NCBI GenBank assembly: GCA_017309015.1
Contig: JAEDAG010000001.1
Location: forward strand, 664,223 to 728,222
DNA: 64,000 nt
Source: Faecalicatena absiana
GTDB taxonomy: Bacteria; Bacillota; Bacilli; Lactobacillales; Lactobacillaceae
Direction: 5' to 3'
Shown here: positions 36,107 to 44,905 of the stretch, in pieces
Layout: each line of letters starts with the position of its first letter
How positions within the stretch are numbered: the stretch's first letter is position 1
Notes under the pieces: model-generated
The model's database searches: none
What the model was told of the DNA's origin: nothing
Seen by the model: the letters and a program-made list of their open reading frames with translations, nothing else
Translations under genes and position numbers: made by a program

Positions 36107-36538
36107 TTAAATTAAGATTCCCTGGCAGTGATCGACTTCATGCTGAATGGTTTCCGCGATAAAGCCGGTAAAGTTCTGCGTATGCGCCTGCAGCCGCATA
36201 TCCTGATAGGATACGGTGATTTCTTCAAAGCGGCGGACCGGCCGTTCCCCGCTCAAAGACAGGCAGCCCTCAGTTGCCAAATAAGGCCGGCTTTGCTTAA
36301 CGATTTTCGGATTGATCATGACCATTGGCAAAAAGCCCGCGTAGACGGCGATAATTGCCTTGCTTTGGCCAATCATGTTGGCCGCCAGGCCCGCGGCGGC
36401 CGGCAGGCCATCCCGCTCTACATGGTGGTAGACCAAAGTATCCAGCAAGTCTTGTGCCGCCGGCAAGTCCGCTTTGCCTGCCAGAGCAGACGAGCGGGCC
36501 AAAGTCATGGGGTCATGAATAATTTTTTGTGCTGTCAT
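36107..36538 (-). CDS. Peptide deformylase-like protein with altered motif 1
   Basis: A 143-residue PDF-fold protein. Motif 2 EGCLSL (metal Cys) and motif 3 QHEVDH (metal His pair and catalytic Glu) are intact. Motif 1 reads AAGLAANMIG, so the glutamine of the usual GLAAPQIG, which stabilises the transition state, is Met here. It is also shorter than type I or II deformylases. It may be a second, specialised or inactive deformylase; the housekeeping copy is not in this window. Confidence 0.82.
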   Translation of the reverse strand: MTAQKIIHDPMTLARSSALAGKADLPAAQDLLDTLVYHHVERDGLPAAAGLAANMIGQSKAIIAVYAGFLPMVMINPKIVKQSRPYLATEGCLSLSGERPVRRFEEITVSYQDMRLQAHTQNFTGFIAETIQHEVDHCQGILI

Positions 36539-36632
36539 CGCTTTTCCTCGATTTCATTTTTTGTAATTTAGTCTAGCAGTTCATCGGGCTTTTGGGTAAA
36601 AAAGCTTTTTTGTTAACAATCATGATTAAAAT

Positions 36633-36660
36633 TTGCAATTGCCGGTCACGGGTGTATACT
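36633..36660 (+). promoter_or_regulatory. Promoter left in front of the GlcD remnant
   Basis: TTGCAA (36633-36638), 16 bp, TATACT (36655-36660). Confidence 0.45.
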
Positions 36661-36688
36661 AGCTTTACTTGCTAATTGTAAGTAATAA

Positions 36689-36901
36689 AGCAACAAGCTG
36701 CGCAATCGCGGCACCGCCAGCTGCTTCCACCTGCCAGTCGTTTCCCAGAACCGCTTCACCAGCACCGTTGTTGGCGCTGATGCCGTTGAACACGCCATCA
36801 TTCTTTCAACCGCCAAGATGAACAAGATTCTGGAATTGAACGCTGACGATGCCTATCCCGTCGTTCAGCCAGGTGTCATCAACAATGACCTTGACCAATG
36901 A
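36689..36901 (+). pseudogene. Remnant of a GlcD-type FAD-linked oxidase
   Basis: An open frame without a good start translates to LPVVSQNRFTSTVVGADAVE and then STAKMNKILELNADDAYPVV, QPGVINNDL before a stop at 36899. This is the FAD-binding region typical of glycolate/D-lactate oxidase GlcD (pattern RMNKILEID...VQPGV). Only about 65 codons survive, and sequence beyond shows no continuation. The rest of the gap 36539-37214 holds the ldhA promoter and no other gene. Confidence 0.65.
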
Positions 36902-37151
36902 ATCTGCTCAACCCTAAGCGCAAGATCGATTAAGCCGCTTAACGGCAAAGGAAAATTTCCTGAACTGTTAAAATTATCTTATGAATGATTAGCTTTCTGA
37001 AAATTTCGCATTTTTTCAAAGGCGCCTGTATCCGAAAAAGGATTTTTACCTTTGTGAAAGATAATTCTTTCACTTCAAAAAAACATCTTGTCTCCCTTGC
37101 TGTTTAGCGCTTTCAAGCGAATTATCTTGTTCACGCAGTCGGTTTTTAGTG

Positions 37152-37178
37152 TTGTCCTTCACATTTTTGTGTTATTAT
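37152..37178 (+). promoter_or_regulatory. Probable ldhA promoter
   Basis: TTGTCC (37152-37157), 15 bp, TATTAT (37173-37178), 30-odd bases before the AATGGAGGG ribosome binding site. The spacing is short, so the exact hexamers are uncertain. Confidence 0.45.
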
Positions 37179-37187
37179 TATCAGTGA

Positions 37188-38219
<1,032 letters not shown>

Positions 38220-38363
38220 GCCTGAATCACTTTTAAGGAATCCCTTTTAGAACTTACAGATTTTCTTACAACGAATCTACTTAAAAATTACTTACATTAC
38301 TTTACAAACTTACACTTTTATACTTTTAAACTTATCCATTAAAAGCTAAAACTGAAATTCCAG

Positions 38364-38396
38364 AAAGCCAGCTGGCGTTATGCCAGCTGGCTTTTT
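38364..38396 (+). terminator. Terminator downstream of ldhA
   Basis: The 13-bp stem AAAGCCAGCTGGC/GCCAGCTGGCTTT around GTTAT is followed by TT. It lies about 145 bases after the ldhA stop; nothing else is visible in 38220-38363. Confidence 0.8.
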
Positions 38397-38475
38397 GCAT
38401 GCGGCAGAAAGAATATGCTAAGATAGACCGCGACAGATTAGCAAGATGCAAGATACAAGATAGAGGAAAGCAAGC

Positions 38476-38829
38476 ATGAACATTCAGATTTTTGGCAGCA
38501 AGAAAAACGCGGACACCAGAAAGGCCCAGCGCTTCTTCAAAGAACGCGGGATCAAGTTTCAATTTATCGATGCTAAGCAAAAAGGTCTCTCCAAAGGCGA
38601 GCTGGCCAGCGTCGTCAACGCCGTTGGCGGCCTGGACCGGCTGATTGACGACCAAGCCCGGGACCAAAAGACTTTGACCCTGCTCAAGTACCTGGTTGAA
38701 GAACAAAAATTTGCTAAAGTCCTGGACCAGCAGCAAGTCCTCAAACAGCCGATCGTCAGAAACGGCAAAAAGGCCGCCGCCGGCTATGCCCCTGACGTCT
38801 GGCAGGCCTGGATTGCTGAAGAACAATAA
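38476..38829 (+). CDS. ArsC/Spx-family protein lacking the N-terminal cysteine
   Basis: A 117-residue thioredoxin-fold ArsC-like protein. Its opening IQIFGSKKNADTRKAQRFF aligns with the YffB-type pattern KNCDTxxKA, but the cysteine is replaced by Ala and no CxxC is present. The protein contains no cysteine at all, so redox sensing or arsenate reduction by the usual mechanism is not possible. It might bind RNA polymerase as Spx does, or have another role. GAGGAAAG precedes the ATG. Confidence 0.8.
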   Translation: MNIQIFGSKKNADTRKAQRFFKERGIKFQFIDAKQKGLSKGELASVVNAVGGLDRLIDDQARDQKTLTLLKYLVEEQKFAKVLDQQQVLKQPIVRNGKKAAAGYAPDVWQAWIAEEQ

Positions 38830-38896
38830 TATTTCCCAGGAAATATGTAGCCAAAGCGGCAAATAAAGCGTAAGATAGTAGCAATAATCATTAACT

Positions 38897-38945
38897 GTAC
38901 ACAAAGAAAGACGCTCCCGAATAATCAGGGAACGCCTTTCTTTTT
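38897..38945. terminator. Bidirectional hairpin after the ArsC-like gene
   Basis: AAAGAAAGACGCTCCC pairs imperfectly with GGGAACGCCTTTCTTT (38899-38941), with A-rich and T-rich flanks. It can end both the ArsC-like gene (+) and the small transcript from 39112 (-). Confidence 0.65.
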
Positions 38946-39014
38946 GGATTTATGGATTTTGTATAGTAAATGGATTAGTAATAGTTTAGGATTTTAGGAT
39001 ATAAATTTTAGATA

Positions 39015-39059
39015 TTAGGATTTAGATTCTTTGGACCAGCGGTCCAGATATTCGCTCAT
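39015..39059 (-). CDS. Candidate 14-residue small protein MSEYLDRWSKESKS
   Basis: ATG 39059 is preceded by AAGGAG at an ideal 6-base spacing and reads 14 codons to TAA at 39015. A promoter TTGTGT-16-TACTAT (39151-39124) and a terminator (38899-38941) would frame a short transcript. A palindrome overlaps the -35. The peptide is charged, not hydrophobic, and has no leader-peptide codon run. It could be a real peptide or a chance frame in an untranslated RNA. Confidence 0.4.
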   Translation of the reverse strand: MSEYLDRWSKESKS

Positions 39060-39123
39060 CTCTCACTCCTTCCAAGCACCTGGGCAAGTTCTTGCCGCGG
39101 ACGCCTGTTTGTTACCTGCTTAT

Positions 39124-39165
39124 ATAGTAGCATTGCTGGTGTGAAACACAATATCTAGTATTGTG
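39124..39165 (-). promoter_or_regulatory. Regulated promoter of the small transcript
   Basis: TTGTGT (39151-39146) and TACTAT (39129-39124), 16 bp apart. CACAATA-N5-TATTGTG (39147-39165) is a perfect 7-bp inverted repeat overlapping the -35, a likely repressor site. Confidence 0.5.
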
Positions 39166-39301
39166 GAACGAACTGGATTCATGGCCAGTTTTGTCTGGCT
39201 AAAGCCACTAGGCACGGGCTTTCATCACCCCTGCTTTTGACAAAGCTTATTTTCCAAGCTTTTAAGCCTGGCCATTAGTCTGCCCGGATAGCTATTTTTT
39301 T

Positions 39302-40159
39302 CTAGAAATTAGTCGTGTCTGGATCAGTTGCCAGGCCGCTGACTCCGTGGAGGCCGTCCAAGGTCTTCATTTCAGCCGCCGTCAGGGCAAAGTCAAAGAC
39401 GTCAGCGTTGGCCTTGATGTATTCCGGGTGGACTGACTTTGGCAGCGGCAGGAAGCCGTGCTGCAGCGACCAGCGGATCAGGACCTGGGCTGGAGACTTC
39501 GCGTGAGCCGCGGCCACCTGCTTGACCGTCTCATTGCCCAGCATGCCGCCAGTCCCCAGCGGACTGTAGGCCTCGCTCAAGATGCCCAGCCGGTCGTTCA
39601 TGGCCACGACCTCGGCTTGCAGGTCGCTTGGGTTCAAATAGATCTGGTTGACGGCTGGCTTGATTTCTGCCGTCTTCAGCAGTTCGTCCAAATGCTTTTG
39701 ACGGAAGTTGGATACGCCGATTGCCCGGATCTTACCGGCCTTGACCGCTTCTTCCATGGCCCGCCAGCTTTCAGCATTGGCCTGGGCCCAGTTGGCGCGG
39801 AAGCCGACTGGATTTGGCCAGTGAATCAGGTAGAGATCAACGTAGTCCAGACCCAGCCGGGTCAAACTGGCATCGATCGCCTTTTTAGCGGCCTCATAGC
39901 CATGATCATCGTTCCACAGCTTGGTCGTCACGAACAAGTCGTGGCGGTTGACGCCACTGGCCTTGATCCCCTCGCCGACGCTGTCTTCATTGCCATAGGC
40001 AGCAGCCGTGTCAATATGGCGGTAGCCGGCGTTGATCGCCGCTTCAACGGATGTCTTGGCAACTTCACCATCTGGCGTCTGCCAGGTCCCAAAACCGACA
40101 ACAGGAATCTTAACCCCGTTGTTCAACACATAGGTATCAGTCAAGCTCTTCGCGCTCAT
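39302..40159 (-). CDS. Aldo/keto reductase, separated from its ribosome binding site by an insertion element
   Basis: A 285-residue NADPH-dependent AKR. Catalytic Asp and Tyr in GYRHIDTAAAYGNED, Lys in FVTTKLWNDD, His in YLIHWPNP, and cofactor blocks AIGVSNFR and LPKSVHPEYIKAN. It reduces aldehydes or 2-oxo acids; lactobacillar relatives act as 2,5-diketogluconate-type reductases, but the substrate here is not known. Only eight A's precede the ATG before IS605 sequence begins; the original AAAGGAG lies across the element at 42005-42011. Expression is therefore probably low. Confidence 0.9.
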   Translation of the reverse strand: MSAKSLTDTYVLNNGVKIPVVGFGTWQTPDGEVAKTSVEAAINAGYRHIDTAAAYGNEDSVGEGIKASGVNRHDLFVTTKLWNDDHGYEAAKKAIDASLTRLGLDYVDLYLIHWPNPVGFRANWAQANAESWRAMEEAVKAGKIRAIGVSNFRQKHLDELLKTAEIKPAVNQIYLNPSDLQAEVVAMNDRLGILSEAYSPLGTGGMLGNETVKQVAAAHAKSPAQVLIRWSLQHGFLPLPKSVHPEYIKANADVFDFALTAAEMKTLDGLHGVSGLATDPDTTNF

Positions 40160-40228
40160 TTTTTTTTGCTTTAACACGTGAACATTAGTTCGGTATGCGA
40201 TATAATATAAATAGCTAAAGAACTGCAA

Positions 40229-40535
40229 ATGCTGAAAGAAGGTACGACTCATATAGTTAAATACGAATTCAGGAATGATGAGCCAGATATCACCCATGGA
40301 CGAGGCTACGCATACAACCTCAATTACCACATCGTCTGGTGTACCAAGCATCGCAACCAAGCATTGGCTAATCCGATTATTGTCGATTCACTCAAGGACA
40401 AGATCCTGCAGATCTGCCGTGAGAATGAGTATACGGTCAAGGCTTTGGAAATAATGCCAACTCACGTGCATATTCACAACCGAAGCTGTCGTCAAGAAAT
40501 ACATTGAGACGCAATGGAATAGACCGTTTCACTAA
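40229..40535 (+). pseudogene. Deleted tnpA of IS605 copy 1
   Basis: It reads as a TnpA (IS200-type HUH transposase) up to MPTHVHI, then jumps by an internal deletion of about 150 bases to a shifted frame of the C-terminal segment. The catalytic tyrosine helix is lost, as is the rest of the HUH strand. Compared with copy 2, the deletion falls between CATATTC and ACAACCG near 40474. The protein is inactive. Confidence 0.85.
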
Positions 40536-40557
40536 ACGCTAGAAAGGAGGAAGCGAC

Positions 40558-41736
40558 ATGGCAATACACAAGCGCAAGTCAGATCTGCCAGAATATGGAG
40601 TAAAAATCAGATTGTACCCGACTCTCGTACAACAAGCCAAACTTAGACAGTTCTTTGGCAATGACCGCTTCCTCTGGAATCAGCTTGTCAGCCTCTATCA
40701 GGAACGCTACAAGAACAACAAGAAATCAAAATTGTTAACGGAATTCGATCTTAACAATCTGCTTCCCGCTTTGAAGAACGAATATCCATTTCTCAAGGCA
40801 AGCGACAGCTCCAGCTTCCAAATCGTGACCAAGAACATCAGCGATGCCTGGGAGGCGTTCTTTGCCGGAACGAGGCGCAAGCCCCGCTTCCACTCAAAGC
40901 ATAACGCCAAGCAGTCATATACTGGCAAGTCGTCCGGCATCCGGATCATGGGCAAAAGAACTATGTTCTTGCCGAAGCTGAGAAGAGTCAGATCATCGAA
41001 AACCGGCGTCATCGACGGCAAGATCAAGCGCTACACGATCAGCGTCGATGCTTGCGGGCGCTACTGGCTTTCTCTCATTGTGGAGAAAAAGACCGCCTTC
41101 CTGCCAAAGACTGGCAAGGCAGTTGGCATTGACGTGGGGCTGACGCACTTGGCCATCCTGTCAGACGGCAGAAAGTTTGACAAGTTTTCATCAGATTACT
41201 GCGAGAAACAAGCAGAAATCTGGCAGAGCAAGTCATCCAAGCGCCGTCATTTGGCTTTGGTTAAGTCGCAGCAGGACGCCAACAAAAAGGTTCTTGGCGC
41301 AAAAAGCCTGTCTGACTATCGCAACTGGCAGAAAGCCAATGTCGCCAAGAACCGCTATATGAGCCGCATCACGAATCAGCGCGATGACTATCTGCACAAG
41401 ATCACGGACCAGCTGGTAAAGGAATACGACGTCATCGTCATTGAAGATCTCAAGATCAAGAACATGACGAAGAATCACCACCTTGCCCGCTCAATCCTGC
41501 GTCAAAGTTGGGGCAGATTTCGTGCCATGCTGGAATACAAGTGCAAGAAGTACGGAAAGATCCTCATCAAGGTCAATCCAGCATACACCAGCCGAATCTG
41601 CTCAAAATGCGGCAAGGATACGGGCAAGAAGCCACTGTCAGTGCGGGAATGGGACTGCCCATTCTGCAAGGCGCATCATGACCGTGACATCAATGCATCA
41701 ATCAATATTTTGCTTAAAGGACTTGCCCAGCTTTGA
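40558..41736 (+). CDS. tnpB: TnpB RNA-guided nuclease of IS605 copy 1
   Basis: A 392-residue TnpB of full length. The RuvC catalytic residues are present: Asp in GIDVGLTHLAIL, Glu in IVIEDLKIKN and Asp in HHDRDINASINIL; the zinc finger has CSKCG and CPFC pairs. It should use an omega RNA from its own 3' end to cut DNA at sites matching the element's flank next to a T-rich motif. GGAGGAAG precedes the ATG. It differs from copy 2 at roughly a dozen residues. Confidence 0.93.
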   Translation: MAIHKRKSDLPEYGVKIRLYPTLVQQAKLRQFFGNDRFLWNQLVSLYQERYKNNKKSKLLTEFDLNNLLPALKNEYPFLKASDSSSFQIVTKNISDAWEAFFAGTRRKPRFHSKHNAKQSYTGKSSGIRIMGKRTMFLPKLRRVRSSKTGVIDGKIKRYTISVDACGRYWLSLIVEKKTAFLPKTGKAVGIDVGLTHLAILSDGRKFDKFSSDYCEKQAEIWQSKSSKRRHLALVKSQQDANKKVLGAKSLSDYRNWQKANVAKNRYMSRITNQRDDYLHKITDQLVKEYDVIVIEDLKIKNMTKNHHLARSILRQSWGRFRAMLEYKCKKYGKILIKVNPAYTSRICSKCGKDTGKKPLSVREWDCPFCKAHHDRDINASINILLKGLAQL

Positions 41737-42004
41737 GAGAGCTGGGCAAGAAAAAATCGTACCGTCAGGCAGCAGTCAATGCGGCTTGGCGGAATCGTCG
41801 GAGGGGGCACTTCCGTGATAAATAGACTGACCTCTGTTTTTGCACTGCTGTTCAGCTTGCTGGACAGAACCAGTAAAAAAGCAGGCTTGGCTTCGGTCAA
41901 GCCTGCTTGCAAGAATAAGTTGGTCGTTCTCAGAAGCTGTAGGCTGCGCGTGAGCACTAGCCTATAAAGAAACCCCCGACCTTGGTCGGGGGAGCATGTC
42001 ATTG
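41737..42004 (+). ncRNA. Predicted omega RNA and right end of IS605 copy 1
   Basis: A conserved non-coding 3' region with the hairpins AAGCAGGCTTG/CAAGCCTGCTT (41880-41909) and CCCCCGACC/GGTCGGGGG (41972-41993). TnpB guide RNAs run from the end of tnpB into the flank, so the guide would be the bases from 42005 on (CTCCTTTGCTCACTATTTTT). Position and conservation support it; the RNA ends are inferred. Confidence 0.6.
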
Positions 42005-42053
42005 CTCCTTTGCTCACTATTTTTACTAACTTTTTGTAACTTACTTTAGTATA
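42005..42053 (-). promoter_or_regulatory. Stranded promoter and ribosome binding site of the aldo/keto reductase gene
   Basis: On the minus strand TATACT (42053-42048) and AAAGGAG (42011-42005) lie just outside the right end of IS605 copy 1. Removing the element would place AAAGGAG eight bases before ATG 40159. Confidence 0.7.
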
Positions 42054-42099
42054 GCACTTCCCCAGCTCAGCTCCTATCAAGCTGCTTTAAGAAGAAACA

Positions 42100-42141
42100 G
42101 TCAAAGATAAGGCTGCCCTCTCGGACAGCCTTATCTTTGAT
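42100..42141 (-). terminator. Long hairpin downstream of the HicDH-type gene
   Basis: A perfect 15-bp stem TCAAAGATAAGGCTG/CAGCCTTATCTTTGA (42101-42115 with 42126-42140) lies 29 bases past the stop. The T tract is weak (TGTTTCTTCTT). Confidence 0.7.
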
Positions 42142-42169
42142 ATTTGACAATTGGACTTATTTCCCGACC

Positions 42170-43096
42170 TTAGCCAAGGTATTCAGGCCCCAGCTTGGCC
42201 AGGTTGGTCTTCAGCTTGTCAGCTGAAGCGTTCAAGCGCTTCTTTTCGTCTTCGTTCAAGTCCAGTTCGAAGACTTCTTCGATCCCGTCCTTGCCAACGA
42301 CGGCCGGGTAGCCGATGTAGGTACCAACGGATTCAACGTAGCAGCTGGTTGGGCCGTAGTAGTGGGCGTTGGAGAAGACGGCCCGGGCCAGACGAACCGC
42401 GCAGGTTGAAACGGCGTAGCAGGTGTAGCCCTTGCCGAAGCCAACCTTCATTGAGTTCTTGTTTGGCACGTCGCTCAAGACGTCACGCTCTTCCTTGCTG
42501 AAGAGGTCCATCGCGCTGCGGTTGTTGATGCGGACGGTTGACCAGGCCGTGAATTGGCTTGACCCGTGTTCGCCCAAAACGTAGCCTTCAACATTGTGAG
42601 GGTCTTGGCCGAACTTTTCGCCGATCACTCTTTGCATTCTGGCCGTGTCCAAGAAGGTCCCGGTCCCGAAGACTTGGTTCCTTGGCAAGCCGGTGACCTT
42701 TTGCAAGATGGAAGTAACCACGTCACATGGGTTGGAGATGTTGATGATGACGCCGTTGAAGCCAGTTTCCTTGATCTTTTGGCCAACTTCCTTGGCGTTG
42801 GCGGTGTTGATTGGGAATTCCGCGAAACGGTCGCCAGTCTTGATGGTGGCAGCGACGTCACCAAAGGCAGTGATTACGACGTCAGTATCCTTCAATTCGT
42901 TCCAGTCGCCCCACTTAACGTTGACGTAGTAGTCGTTTCTGGCCAAGGTGTCCCGCAAGTCGCCCCATTCGGCCTCACACTTCTTCTCGTTCTTGTCCAA
43001 CAAGACCAGTTCGTCCGCAATCGCGTGCGTGAACAGGGTAAAAGCGACAGTCGCACCAACGTGACCTAAACCAATGACAGCTACTTTTCTACTCAT
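42170..43096 (-). CDS. L-2-hydroxyisocaproate dehydrogenase-type enzyme
   Basis: A 308-residue LDH/MDH-superfamily enzyme. Rossmann motif VIGLGHVGATVAF, GTGTFLDTARMQRVIGE and the catalytic His in LGEHGSSQFTAWSTVR match L-HicDH more closely than L-LDH, and the active-site loop FGDVAATIKTGDRFAEF is also HicDH-like. It would reduce branched or bulky 2-oxo acids to L-2-hydroxy acids with NADH. AGGAGG precedes ATG 43096. A palindrome AACGCG-AAC-CGCGTT sits just upstream of the ribosome binding site. Confidence 0.87.
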   Translation of the reverse strand: MSRKVAVIGLGHVGATVAFTLFTHAIADELVLLDKNEKKCEAEWGDLRDTLARNDYYVNVKWGDWNELKDTDVVITAFGDVAATIKTGDRFAEFPINTANAKEVGQKIKETGFNGVIINISNPCDVVTSILQKVTGLPRNQVFGTGTFLDTARMQRVIGEKFGQDPHNVEGYVLGEHGSSQFTAWSTVRINNRSAMDLFSKEERDVLSDVPNKNSMKVGFGKGYTCYAVSTCAVRLARAVFSNAHYYGPTSCYVESVGTYIGYPAVVGKDGIEEVFELDLNEDEKKRLNASADKLKTNLAKLGPEYLG

Positions 43097-43109
43097 ATGT
43101 AAGCCTCCT

Positions 43110-43155
43110 AACGCGAACCGCGTTGATATCACACAAATATTAAAAAATAATTATA
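43110..43155 (-). promoter_or_regulatory. Promoter and operator-like palindrome of the HicDH-type gene
   Basis: TATAAT (43155-43150) and the perfect inverted repeat AACGCG-N3-CGCGTT (43110-43124) between promoter and ribosome binding site. A regulator binding the palindrome would block early transcription. Confidence 0.5.
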
Positions 43156-43337
43156 TCCTTCTGCCTGGATGAGCAAGCAAAAATTTCCTTTGCTTAAACA
43201 ATAAGCCATCTTACCAGCATGTGCAAGAGATAATCATGATAATTTACTTAAATAACTTTTTAAGCTTAATTTAACAAAGTGAAGAAAAATAACAGTGCCT
43301 ATAAAAAACACCAGCAGATAAAGAAAAAAGCGCGCAA

Positions 43338-43388
43338 AAAAAGCAAAGAGGAGCTGATCCTTATCACCATCTCTTCTTTGCTTTATTT
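43338..43388 (-). terminator. Terminator of the lipoprotein gene
   Basis: On the minus strand AAAGCAAAGAAGAG (43386 down) pairs with CTCCTCTTTGCTTT and continues into TTTTT. Confidence 0.75.
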
Positions 43389-43401
43389 GATTCATATTCT
43401 G

Positions 43402-43947
43402 TCAATCTTGGACGCTCAGCCTGACTTCCTTGGCCTTGCCAGCCGTCTTGACCAGGCTGGCCGCCTCTGGAACGGCCCGCTGCAAGCTCCCCAGCAAATA
43501 GAAGCCATTCTTGTACTCCTGGCCTTCCGCGAAAATAACCAGACGCCTGCTCTTGGCATCATAACCAATTTGCCCGCTTCTGGCAAGGGTCCGCTTCTTC
43601 ATGTGATTAGTTGGCAAAAGCAGCTTGTTCTCACTAATGGCCAGCCACTTGCTCCTGTCCGGATCGAACTTGACCGTCGTTGGCATCCGCCGCTTCAAGG
43701 CAAAGCTGGCGGCGGACTTGTTCAAAGTCGCTTCAGCTATTGACCCCTTGCTGATCTTAATCGTGACTTTGTTGACATGATCATGCCGTTTGTCATCGTC
43801 GGTCGCCCGCAATGCTTTGCGGTATTCTGTCCCGTCAATGGTTTCTGAGCTCGTTTCCACGCCTGGGCGTGGGCCGCAGCCAACCGCCAGGACGCCGATC
43901 AAGACCGCGAGGTTGAGGCTGAGCAATTCCTTTAGATATGTCTTCAT
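43402..43947 (-). CDS. Small lipoprotein of unknown function
   Basis: A 181-residue predicted lipoprotein: short basic start MKTYLKELL, hydrophobic core and lipobox LAVGCGPR (Cys near residue 24). The mature part has no domain I recognise; it is basic and contains two likely beta-rich segments. I use ATG 43947 because GAGG precedes it by 9 bases. It is a single-gene unit. Confidence 0.72.
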   Translation of the reverse strand: MKTYLKELLSLNLAVLIGVLAVGCGPRPGVETSSETIDGTEYRKALRATDDDKRHDHVNKVTIKISKGSIAEATLNKSAASFALKRRMPTTVKFDPDRSKWLAISENKLLLPTNHMKKRTLARSGQIGYDAKSRRLVIFAEGQEYKNGFYLLGSLQRAVPEAASLVKTAGKAKEVRLSVQD

Positions 43948-44009
43948 CCACAACACCTCGTTTTACATTCTATTACGAAGGCTGGGAAAAATAAATAAAT
44001 TTTCGGAAA

Positions 44010-44840
44010 TCACAAGGAAATTTTTAAATATATCGGACAATGGTCCGCCCGTTCGCCCGTGGAAATCATGTCCGACTCCTCAACCTTGCCGGCGATCCGG
44101 TCGGAAACCAGCCAATAATCGATTCTCCAGCCGGAATTGTTGGCCTTGGCCGCGCGAACCCGCTGGGCCCACCAGGAGTACTTGCCAGTCACTTGCCCAT
44201 GAACCAGGCGGAAGGTATCGGTAAAGCCCGCGTCCAGCAGGCGGCCGAAACCGGCCCGCTCTTCATCGGTAAAGCCGGCTGAATGGTGGTTGCTTTCCGG
44301 GTGCTTCAGATCAATCTCCTTGTAGGCCGCGTTGAAGTCGCCGCTGGCTAGGACCGGCTTTTGCCTATCCAATTCCTCCAGATACTCACGGTACTTTTGA
44401 TCCCACTGCTGGCGCAGGTCCAAGCGCTTCAGGCCGGTTCCGGAATTTGGCGTGTAGACTTCGGTCACGAAAAATTCCGGGAATTCCAAGGTAATGATCC
44501 GGCCTTCATCGTCCATGGTGTCCGGAGCACCGATGACCGGATAGGTCACCTTCGGCTCACCAAGTTCTTTCTTATACAAGTACATGGTACCGGCGTAGCC
44601 CTTTCTGGCTGGCTCTTGGCTGGACCGCCAGACGTAGGCATACTCCGGAAAGAGCTCAGCCAAGAGCTTCTGGTGCTTCTTGCTTGGGCCAGCCGCTGGC
44701 AGCTTGGTCTCTTGAATGGCCAGCAGGTCAGGCTGCTCAGCATGCACCTTGGTCAAAACCTCGCGCGTCATCAAGGCTCTGGCGGAAGTCCCCGTCAAAG
44801 CCGCGTTCAATGAATCAATATTCCATGAAATTAAAAGCAT
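44010..44840 (-). CDS. exoA: Exodeoxyribonuclease III / AP endonuclease
   Basis: A 276-residue EEP-fold nuclease. Metal and catalytic residues appear in ISWNIDSL, IQETKLP, VYTPNSG, ASGDFNAAY, WRIDYWLVS and ERADHCPIYL. It cleaves DNA at abasic sites and trims 3' ends in base-excision repair. AAGGAAAA precedes the ATG. Confidence 0.95.
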   Translation of the reverse strand: MLLISWNIDSLNAALTGTSARALMTREVLTKVHAEQPDLLAIQETKLPAAGPSKKHQKLLAELFPEYAYVWRSSQEPARKGYAGTMYLYKKELGEPKVTYPVIGAPDTMDDEGRIITLEFPEFFVTEVYTPNSGTGLKRLDLRQQWDQKYREYLEELDRQKPVLASGDFNAAYKEIDLKHPESNHHSAGFTDEERAGFGRLLDAGFTDTFRLVHGQVTGKYSWWAQRVRAAKANNSGWRIDYWLVSDRIAGKVEESDMISTGERADHCPIYLKISL

Positions 44841-44905
44841 TTTTCCTTCTGTCTTTTCTAGTTGCTTGTCTGTCTCGTTCTATTATCTGCTATTTCCCGG
44901 GAAAT

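Larger units (their letters stand above)
40168..42004 (+). mobile_element. IS200/IS605-family element, copy 1
   Basis: About 1.84 kb with a broken tnpA, an intact tnpB and a 270-nt 3' region ending in the hairpin CCCCCGACC/GGTCGGGGG and GCATGTCATTG. The left side starts near GCTTTAACACGTG directly after a T run. Copy 2 (60959-62946, opposite strand) shares both ends. The element split the aldo/keto reductase leader. Confidence 0.88.

Noticed and set aside
43279..43743. A plus-strand frame beginning MKKNNSAYKKHQQIKKK
   Set aside because: It has no ribosome binding site, runs through the terminator and antisense to the lipoprotein gene, and loses protein-like composition.
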